This document shows, piece by piece, positions 15,976-20,139 of a stretch of DNA of 20,139 nt (positions within the stretch are counted from its first letter, which is position 1; every line of letters begins with the position of its first letter). A program made the translations under genes and the position numbers. Below the pieces are notes generated by a model that saw only the letters and a list, made by a program, of their open reading frames with translations, had not been told where the DNA came from and searched no databases. This DNA comes from Lactobacillaceae bacterium AF64-9pH9TA. GTDB taxonomy: Bacteria > Bacillota > Bacilli > Lactobacillales > Lactobacillaceae. Location: assembly GCA_027681045.1 (NCBI GenBank), contig JAQDCK010000016.1:1-20139 (forward strand), given 5' to 3'.

Positions 15976-16004
15976 ATGATAACGGTTTCTGACAAATATG
16001 TCAA
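15976..16004 (-). promoter_or_regulatory. scrA promoter
   Basis: On the minus strand a perfect -35 TTGACA (15999-16004) is separated by 17 bp from TATCAT (15976-15981), a 5/6 match to the -10 consensus. The -35 box is part of a LacI-type operator and the -10 overlaps a cre match. Confidence 0.85.
15977..15990. promoter_or_regulatory. cre site over the scrA -10 region
   Basis: TGATAACGGTTTCT matches 13 of 14 cre positions (only the last base differs). It overlaps the scrA -10 box and part of the spacer, so binding of CcpA would directly exclude RNA polymerase. Confidence 0.7.
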
Positions 16005-16014
16005 TCGTTTAACA
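15999..16014. promoter_or_regulatory. ScrR operator O1 (scrA side)
   Basis: Read on the minus strand the site is TGTTAAACGATTGACA. It matches O2 at 14 of 16 positions, giving the shared pattern TGTTAA(A/C)CG(A/T)TTGACA, an imperfect palindrome with a central CG typical of LacI-family operators. It includes the scrA -35 box. The likely ligand is ScrR, encoded downstream of scrB. Confidence 0.78.
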
Positions 16015-16054
16015 GAAAATATTTCGTAAAAAGTTCAGTTGAGCAAAAAGAGCC

Positions 16055-16070
16055 TGTTAACCGTTTGACA
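16055..16070. promoter_or_regulatory. ScrR operator O2 (scrB side)
   Basis: TGTTAACCGTTTGACA is the partner of O1, with the centres of the two sites 56 bp apart. Its last six bases are the scrB -35 box. Bound repressor would shut both divergent promoters, perhaps with contact between the two bound dimers. Confidence 0.8.
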
Positions 16071-16093
16071 TGTTAGCGCTTCAACCATAAAAT
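16065..16093 (+). promoter_or_regulatory. scrB-scrR promoter
   Basis: A perfect -35 TTGACA (16065-16070), a 17-bp spacer and TAAAAT (16088-16093, 5/6 to consensus). The predicted start near 16100 gives a leader of about 100 nt before scrB. Confidence 0.87.
16071..16084 (+). promoter_or_regulatory. cre-like site in the scrB promoter spacer
   Basis: TGTTAGCGCTTCAA has 12 of 14 cre positions and a palindromic AGCGCT core. It directly abuts operator O2 and fills most of the spacer between the -35 and -10 boxes, so a bound protein would block the promoter. It could be a CcpA site or a second weaker ScrR contact. Confidence 0.5.
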
Positions 16094-16202
16094 AGAAGGT
16101 GATAAAGTACCGATTGTTTAGAAGTTTTTGCCTAACAATAATCTGGCAAAGGAAGCTAAAATTTTAAAAAAGAGATTAGTGATTAAGCGGAGGTTGCTTA
16201 AC

Positions 16203-17660
16203 ATGGAATGGACAAGAGAAAAAAGATATCTTCCATATGAGAAATGGGATGCCAAGACTTTGCTCGAGCTGCAGAGCCAGGCAGCCCGGTCAGACTACCA
16301 ATTGCACTACCACATCCGGCCAACTTCCGGTTTATTGAACGACCCTAACGGCTTTTCCTACTATAATGGCCGCTGGCAGGTCTTCTACCAGGCTTATCCT
16401 TTTGGGGCCGTGCACGGTTTGAAGTCCTGGGTGCACTTGACTAGTTCCGACCTGGTTCACTGGGAAAACCTGGGCGAAGCTGTTTACGCCGACACCCCGC
16501 TGGACAGCCATGGGGCCTATTCCGGCTCAGCCAGAGCAATTGGCGACAAGCTTTTTCTGATGTACACGGGCAATGTCCGCGACGAAAACTGGGTCCGTCA
16601 TTCTTACCAGGTTGGGGCCTGGATGGACGAAGAGGGAAAGGTGACCAAGCTGGAGACGCCTCTGATCAACGCGCCAGAGCATGTGACTGAACACTTCCGT
16701 GACCCGCAGATCTTGGAGCACGGCGGCAAGTACTACGCTATTCTGGGTGCCCAAGACAAGGAAACCAAGGCCGGCAAGATCAGCCTTTACAAGGCAGATG
16801 CTGTAACGGGTCCATGGCAGGATCTGGGCTATGTTGACCTGCCAGACATGGGCTATATGGTTGAATGCCCGAACCTGGTCTTCGTTGACGGCAAGCCGGT
16901 CTTCATCTTCTGCCCGCAGGGTTTGGACAAAAATGTGACTGACTACCAGAATGTCTACCCGAACATGTACTGGGTGGGGGAAAGCTTTGACTTTGAGACC
17001 GGCCACTTTGAGACTAAGCAGAAGGCCCCAATCAACTTGGACGGGGGCTTTGACGTCTACGCCACTCAGGCCTTCAACGCGCCAGACGGCCATGCCTACG
17101 CTATCAGCTGGGTTGGCCTGCCGGACATGACTTACCCAAGTGATAAGGAAGGCTGGGCCAACTGCTTGAGCCAGGTCAAGTGCTTGTCTTTAAAGCACGG
17201 CCGCTTGCTGCAAAAGCCGGTCAAGGACATGAAGAGCCTGAGAGGAGTCGAAGAAGACTTTACCGGTGACCTGGCCTTTGATGCTGGCGCGCAAAGCGAA
17301 CTGAAGCTGACTATTAAGCAGGGGCAGAAGGGCAAGCTGCTTTTGGCGGCAGATAGTGAGGGTAAAAACGGCATCAAGCTCCGCTTCAAGACTGGTAAGC
17401 ACGCCCGCTTAACGGTTGACCGGGGTGAATGCGGCCAGGCCGTGAACCCGGACTACGGGACCAGCCGGACGGTGAAATTGCCAGCTGGGGAAGACCTGGA
17501 CTTGCGGATCTTCATGGACCACTCCCTCTTTGAAATTTTCGTCAATGGCGGCGAAGAAGTCATTACGGGGAGATTTTTCACCCAAAATGGACAAACCTTT
17601 GTTAAGATGGATAGTGATGTTGACTACCAGGCCAAGACTTGGCGGTTAAAGGATATGTAG
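16203..17660 (+). CDS. scrB: Sucrose-6-phosphate hydrolase (GH32) ScrB
   Basis: Hydrolyses sucrose-6-phosphate from the PTS to glucose-6-phosphate and fructose. GH32 signatures are intact: nucleophile D47 in LLNDPNG, the RDP motif (R166-D167-P168) and acid/base E221 in VECPN. A C-terminal beta-sandwich with DHSLFEIFVNGG follows. There is no signal peptide, so the enzyme is cytosolic, as expected for a phosphorylated substrate. The frame is open from a TTG at 16128, but that would add a lysine-rich extension foreign to the family. The ATG at 16203 has CGGAGG 9 nt upstream, giving 485 residues, the normal size. It is the first gene of scrB-scrR and is transcribed divergently from scrA. No fructokinase gene lies in this window, so the released fructose must be phosphorylated by an enzyme encoded elsewhere. 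Confidence 0.96.
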   Translation: MEWTREKRYLPYEKWDAKTLLELQSQAARSDYQLHYHIRPTSGLLNDPNGFSYYNGRWQVFYQAYPFGAVHGLKSWVHLTSSDLVHWENLGEAVYADTPLDSHGAYSGSARAIGDKLFLMYTGNVRDENWVRHSYQVGAWMDEEGKVTKLETPLINAPEHVTEHFRDPQILEHGGKYYAILGAQDKETKAGKISLYKADAVTGPWQDLGYVDLPDMGYMVECPNLVFVDGKPVFIFCPQGLDKNVTDYQNVYPNMYWVGESFDFETGHFETKQKAPINLDGGFDVYATQAFNAPDGHAYAISWVGLPDMTYPSDKEGWANCLSQVKCLSLKHGRLLQKPVKDMKSLRGVEEDFTGDLAFDAGAQSELKLTIKQGQKGKLLLAADSEGKNGIKLRFKTGKHARLTVDRGECGQAVNPDYGTSRTVKLPAGEDLDLRIFMDHSLFEIFVNGGEEVITGRFFTQNGQTFVKMDSDVDYQAKTWRLKDM

Positions 17661-17682
17661 GAGAGCAGAAGAGGAGATGACG

Positions 17683-18669
17683 ATGAGGCCAAAATTAACT
17701 GATGTAGCGGAGAAGGCTGGCTGCTCGCCGACAACTGTCTCGCGGGTGATCAACAACTACGGCTACATCAGCCAGAAGACCAGGGACCGGGTGTACGCGG
17801 CTATGCGGGAGCTGAACTACCAGCCCAACACCCTGGCCCGGTCTTTGCAGGGCAAGCAGACCAAGATGATTGGGGTGATTATGCCCAGCATCACCAATCC
17901 CTTCTTCGCGGAACTGGTTGCGGCAATTGAAGACAAGCTGGAAGTGGATGGCTACAAGATGCTACTCTGTGACGCCGGCCAGGACAGCGATAAAGAGCGG
18001 CGCTATCTGCGGATGCTGGAGGCCAACCAGGTCGACGGGATCATCGCGGGTTCGCACAACCTGGGTATTGAAGAATACCAGCGCTATGGCCTGCCGATCG
18101 TTTCCTTTGACCGGGACCTGTCCGACCAGGTGCCGATTGTGACCAGTGACAACTACCAGGGCGGCTGCCTGGCTACCCAGGCTTTGGTTGACGCGGGATG
18201 TGGGCATATCTACTTTGTTGGCAACCCGGTTAAAACCGGGCATCCGACCTCCCGCCGCTTTGACGGCTACGCGGACACGGTGGCCGCGGCAGGGCTGACA
18301 GTCCACACTGCCCGGTCAGCATTTTACGAGTCTCCGGCGGCTAAGGCCAGGGAACTGCGGGAGCTCTTGACCAGCGGGCGGAAGATCGACGGGGTCTTTT
18401 GTTCAGATGACTTGACGGCTATCCTGCTCTTAAAAGAAGCTAAGAAATTGGGGATTAGGGTGCCGGAGGACTTGAAAATCGTTGGCTTTGACGGGACCCA
18501 TCTGGTCCAGAACTATGTACCAGAGCTAGCCACGGTCGTTCAGCCGGTTTCAGACCTGGCCGGAACCTTGGTCAAGCTGCTCTATGAGCGGATCGCGGAC
18601 CCGGAGAAAAAGCTGGCCCAAAACAGCTACCTACTCCCGGTCAAGCTGCTGAGAAACCAGACTGTTTAA
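17683..18669 (+). CDS. scrR: Sucrose operon repressor ScrR (LacI/GalR family)
   Basis: LacI-family regulator. The N-terminal helix-turn-helix (KLTDVAEKAGCSPTTVSRVI, residues 4-23) is followed by the hinge helix PNTLARSLQGKQT and a periplasmic-binding-protein-like effector domain starting near IGVIMPSITNPFFAEL. At 328 residues it is complete. It very likely binds the two 16-bp operators between scrA and scrB and is released in the presence of a sucrose-derived signal; that is family inference. The frame opens at ATG 17677, but GAGGAG touches that codon. The ATG at 17683, 6 nt from the site, is the better start. It is co-transcribed with scrB (22-bp gap), so the repressor would limit its own synthesis. 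A terminator begins at its stop codon. Confidence 0.92.
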   Translation: MRPKLTDVAEKAGCSPTTVSRVINNYGYISQKTRDRVYAAMRELNYQPNTLARSLQGKQTKMIGVIMPSITNPFFAELVAAIEDKLEVDGYKMLLCDAGQDSDKERRYLRMLEANQVDGIIAGSHNLGIEEYQRYGLPIVSFDRDLSDQVPIVTSDNYQGGCLATQALVDAGCGHIYFVGNPVKTGHPTSRRFDGYADTVAAAGLTVHTARSAFYESPAAKARELRELLTSGRKIDGVFCSDDLTAILLLKEAKKLGIRVPEDLKIVGFDGTHLVQNYVPELATVVQPVSDLAGTLVKLLYERIADPEKKLAQNSYLLPVKLLRNQTV

Positions 18670-18702
18670 GCATCTCCTGCGGGGGGATGCTTTTCCTTTC
18701 TT
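18668..18702 (+). terminator. Rho-independent terminator of scrB-scrR
   Basis: Stem AAGCATCTCC (18668-18677) with GGGGATGCTT (18683-18692), containing one T-G wobble, a 5-nt loop, and then TTTTCCTTTCTTT. The left arm begins in the scrR stop codon. Confidence 0.9.
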
Positions 18703-18707
18703 TGCGG

Positions 18708-18742
18708 TATAATCTGTATTTTTTCCGTAAAGCGCTTATAAT
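18708..18742 (+). promoter_or_regulatory. Candidate promoter region of the small membrane protein gene
   Basis: Two perfect TATAAT boxes lie at 18708-18713 and 18737-18742. Neither has a convincing -35 box. An AAGCGCTT palindrome (18730-18737) abuts the second -10 box and shares its AGCGCT core with the site in the scrB promoter, so LacI-family control is possible but weakly supported. Confidence 0.45.
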
Positions 18743-18789
18743 ACAATTAGGAAGCAATTTTTAGTTAAAAGAAAGCTAAGGTGACAAGC

Positions 18790-18975
18790 ATGGAGAAGAA
18801 GAAACGTGTTTGGCTGTTCATTCTGGCTTTTAGCCTGATCGGCCTCCTGGTCTACGGGGCGGAAATTGCCTATGCTTTTATGAAGGACCGCAACAAGAAG
18901 ATGGAATACAGCTTCGCTGAAGAAGAGGCGGAAGATCCGCAGGAAATGGAAGCTGACTACAAGAATCAAGAATAG
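18790..18975 (+). CDS. Small single-pass membrane protein, unknown function
   Basis: A 61-residue protein. A short lysine-rich N-terminus (MEKKKR) is followed by one strongly hydrophobic segment, about residues 7-30 (VWLFILAFSLIGLLVYG and on). A cytosolic or external tail follows that changes from basic (KDRNKK) to very acidic (SFAEEEAEDPQEMEAD). I do not recognise a family. The frame also opens at GTG 18781, but AAGGTG (18778-18783) lies 6 nt before ATG 18790, which is therefore chosen. A clear ribosome binding site, a promoter region and a downstream terminator support a real gene. Low complexity in the tail and the membrane anchor suggest an accessory or scaffold role, but nothing more can be said. 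Confidence 0.65.
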   Translation: MEKKKRVWLFILAFSLIGLLVYGAEIAYAFMKDRNKKMEYSFAEEEAEDPQEMEADYKNQE

Positions 18976-18984
18976 TGCTAACTG

Positions 18985-19118
18985 CTGAATAAAGCAGAAG
19001 AATTGGGCCTGGCTTTGCCTGGCCAATTTTGTCCTGGGTCTTCATGGCTTTGGTCATGCTGATGTGGTTTATGCCGGACCAGCGGGCCAAGGAATGGCAG
19101 AAAAAAAGTAAGAAGTAA
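18985..19118 (+). pseudogene. Probable frameshifted remnant of a second small membrane protein gene
   Basis: From 19002 to 19118 an open frame encodes GPGFAWPILSWVFMALVM and on to a basic end (KEWQKKSKK), a plausible one-pass membrane protein. It has no start codon with a ribosome binding site: the in-frame choices are ATT 19002, TTG 19029 and ATG 19044. The frame one base away gives LNKAEELG from CTG 18985, which would join smoothly to PGFAWP if one G were added to the GGG at 19005-19007. This suggests loss of one base, plus a CTG where a start would be. It could instead be a short intact gene starting at 19044 or 19029, or a sequencing error. It ends 18 bp before the shared terminator. Confidence 0.4.
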
Positions 19119-19135
19119 GAACAGTAAAAAGAGTA

Positions 19136-19171
19136 AAGAAAAAATCCACAAGCCAGGCTTGTGGATTTTTG
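19136..19171. terminator. Bidirectional terminator between the small ORFs and the acetyltransferase gene
   Basis: A long stem, AAAATCCACAAGC (19141-19153) with GCTTGTGGATTTT (about 19157-19169), has a very small loop. T-runs lie on both sides when read from either strand, so it can end both convergent transcripts. Confidence 0.9.
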
Positions 19172-19174
19172 TAA

Positions 19175-19705
19175 TTATAAGGCTAATTCAAGCAGGTCGA
19201 CCTTGGTGTCGCCGATATCGTCGTAGTGGACAGTTTCCTGGCTGACAAAGCGCCAGCCGTTCTTTTCATAGAGGCGGCGGGCTGGGACGTTGCCATCCAT
19301 GCTGTCCAAGCGGATGGCCTTACAGCCGAGCTTTTTGGCATGGCCCTTGATGAAGGTCAAAAGGATGCCGGACAGGCCTTGCCGGCGGAAGGACGGGTGG
19401 ACGCCGTAGAGGTGGAGGACGGCGATTTCGTTATCTTCAGCAGCAGTTGGCCAGGAGAATTTGCTGTAAAGGGGATCGTTTCCCACAGTCAAGATGCCGG
19501 CTGAGGCGATCTTGCCGTCCTTGATGCCAACCACGGCCCGCTTTTGTGCAATTGCTTTTGCGATGTCTTTTTCGCTTGGGTAGATCCCCCAGTGCCAGTC
19601 GGCCCCGAACTGGTCCTCTTTTTGGTGGGCGCAGATGTCCTGGTAGAACTGGCAGAGGGCAGCCAAGTCAGCTTCCCTTGCCAAGCGGCAGTTTAATTCA
19701 GTCAT
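19175..19705 (-). CDS. GNAT-family N-acetyltransferase
   Basis: A 176-residue GNAT protein that should transfer an acetyl group from acetyl-CoA to an unknown amine. Motif A is clear at LHLYGVHPSFRRQGLSG (residues 97-113), with RRQGLSG forming the pyrophosphate-binding loop and the helix GILLTFIKGHAKKLG behind it. Motif B is PARRLYEKNGWRFV (141-154). The N-terminal part, with QFYQDICAHQ, is the usual variable substrate-binding region. The start ATG has AAGGAG 8 nt upstream (complement of 19714-19719), so 19705 is secure. It is a single-gene unit on the minus strand. A possible -10 box, TAGAAT, lies at 19756-19761 (complement) with no good -35. The substrate cannot be inferred from sequence or context; the neighbours are unrelated. 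Confidence 0.9.
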   Translation of the reverse strand: MTELNCRLAREADLAALCQFYQDICAHQKEDQFGADWHWGIYPSEKDIAKAIAQKRAVVGIKDGKIASAGILTVGNDPLYSKFSWPTAAEDNEIAVLHLYGVHPSFRRQGLSGILLTFIKGHAKKLGCKAIRLDSMDGNVPARRLYEKNGWRFVSQETVHYDDIGDTKVDLLELAL

Positions 19706-19780
19706 GCTTTTTTCTCCTTAAATTATTTCCTGTTTTTTCTTCTTGGTCTAAATAAATTCTAGCAAAAAATCCCCAGGAGA

Positions 19781-19813
19781 AACAAAAAAGGAACTGGACA
19801 AACCAGTTCCTTT
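19781..19813 (-). terminator. Terminator of the tRNA-Leu gene
   Basis: A perfect 11-bp stem, AAAGGAACTGG (19787-19797) with CCAGTTCCTTT (19803-19813), has loop ACAAA. Read on the minus strand it is followed by a T-run, seven bases after the tRNA 3' end. Confidence 0.9.
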
Positions 19814-19820
19814 CACTTAG

Positions 19821-19906
19821 TGCGGACGAGAAGACTTGAACTTCCACGACCAAAAGCGGTCACAAGATCCTTAGTCTTGCGCGTCTGCCAATTCCGCCAC
19901 GCCCGC
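19821..19906 (-). tRNA. tRNA-Leu, anticodon AAG
   Basis: An 86-nt class II tRNA. The acceptor stem is GCGGGCG with CGTCCGC (one G-U pair), with discriminator A at 19821. The anticodon stem is CAAGA/TCTTG with loop CTAAGGA, so the anticodon is AAG (complement of 19870-19872), reading CUU and, if A34 becomes inosine, CUC and CUA. A long variable arm (GACC...GGTC) and a T-arm with GTTCAAG are present. CCA is not encoded. The gene has its own promoter and terminator. Confidence 0.93.
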
Positions 19907-19919
19907 AAGCACATCTACT

Positions 19920-19947
19920 AGTATAGCAAAGGCAGGGAAAAGTGCAA
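19920..19947 (-). promoter_or_regulatory. Promoter of tRNA-Leu
   Basis: On the minus strand TTGCAC (19942-19947), a 16-bp spacer and TATACT (19920-19925) lie 13 bp before the mature tRNA 5' end. Confidence 0.75.
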
Positions 19948-19991
19948 GTGCTTTTTGCAAATAAAAATAATGAGTTTTTTGCCCTAAGTCC

Positions 19992-20019
19992 TTGCTTTTT
20001 CTCCTGGATCGGGTATACT
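19992..20019 (+). promoter_or_regulatory. Promoter of tRNA-Glu
   Basis: TTGCTT (19992-19997), a 16-bp spacer and TATACT (20014-20019) lie about 38 bp before the tRNA-Glu 5' end. It is divergent from the tRNA-Leu promoter. Confidence 0.75.
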
Positions 20020-20057
20020 AATAGTCGTGCCTTGCGAAAAGGCCAAGCAAAATAAAT

Positions 20058-20129
20058 GGCCCGTTGGTCAAGTGGTTAAGACACCGCCCTTTCACGGCGG
20101 TAACATGGGTTCAAATCCCGTACGGGTCA
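20058..20129 (+). tRNA. tRNA-Glu, anticodon TTC
   Basis: A 72-nt tRNA. The acceptor stem is GGCCCGT (20058-20064) with ACGGGTC (20122-20128), with one G-U pair and discriminator A. The anticodon stem CCGCC/GGCGG holds loop CTTTCAC, so the anticodon is TTC (20091-20093). The T-arm is GGGTTCAAATCCC-like. CCA is not encoded. No terminator is visible before the window ends, so more tRNA genes may follow. Confidence 0.95.
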
Positions 20130-20139
20130 TATGGAGGAT

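Noticed and set aside
16127..16150. Hairpin TTTGCC/GGCAAA in the scrB leader as an antiterminator or riboswitch
   Set aside because: Only six pairs with a 12-nt loop and no T-run; no known antiterminator target or riboswitch core is seen.
16128..16202. 25-residue N-terminal extension of ScrB from TTG
   Set aside because: No ribosome binding site for that TTG, the lysine-rich extension is foreign to GH32, and CGGAGG fits the ATG at 16203.
1..20139. Search for CRISPR repeats, transposases, phage genes or toxin-antitoxin pairs
   Set aside because: No regularly spaced direct repeats, no transposase or integrase motifs and no terminal inverted repeats were seen; the window reads as ordinary core and carbohydrate metabolism DNA.

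Overview
The window looks like chromosomal DNA of a lactic acid bacterium, most probably Lactobacillus in or near the L. delbrueckii group. Three things suggest this: a glgBCDAP-amy-pgm gene order known from intestinal lactobacilli, coding regions rich in G/C-ending codons (GAC, GGC, CTG) set in AT-rich intergenic DNA, and low-GC Gram-positive style Shine-Dalgarno sites and promoters. The species call is inference. I see no phage gene, transposase, CRISPR array or other clear sign of mobility.

Layout. (1) 1-470: a DUF1232 membrane protein gene and its terminator. (2) 471-938: about 470 bp of very AT-rich DNA without a gene, ending in a promoter and a catabolite-control-like operator. (3) 939-12680: a seven-gene co-directional glycogen operon, glgB-glgC-glgD-glgA-glgP-amy-pgm, tightly spaced (one overlap, no other gap above 47 bp) and closed by a strong terminator. 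(4) 12713-13792, minus strand: a second-type 6-phosphofructokinase with its own promoter, convergent with the glycogen operon. (5) 13930-18700: a sucrose regulon, with scrA (PTS EIIBCA) divergent from scrB-scrR. The divergent promoters carry near-identical LacI-type operators on their -35 boxes plus extra cre-like sites. (6) 18737-19171: a small single-pass membrane protein gene and an apparently frameshifted second one. (7) 19175-19705, minus: a GNAT acetyltransferase. (8) 19821-20129: divergent tRNA-Leu(AAG) and tRNA-Glu(UUC) genes, each with its own promoter.

How the genes fit together (inference from known families). ScrA imports sucrose as sucrose-6-phosphate, and ScrB splits it to glucose-6-phosphate and fructose. 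Pgm converts glucose-6-phosphate to glucose-1-phosphate. GlgC, probably with the non-catalytic partner GlgD, makes ADP-glucose, GlgA polymerises it, and GlgB adds branches. GlgP and the intracellular GH13 enzyme Amy take the polymer back to glucose-1-phosphate and small maltodextrins. The phosphofructokinase sits at the glycolysis branch of the same hexose-phosphate pool. The window is therefore a sugar-uptake, storage and glycolysis cluster. Most of it is well described. The parts that merit a second look are the atypical phosphofructokinase active site, the architecture of the scr control region, the structured AT-rich glg upstream region, the A34 leucine tRNA and the broken small membrane ORF. 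I did not find a convincing new defence or mobile system.
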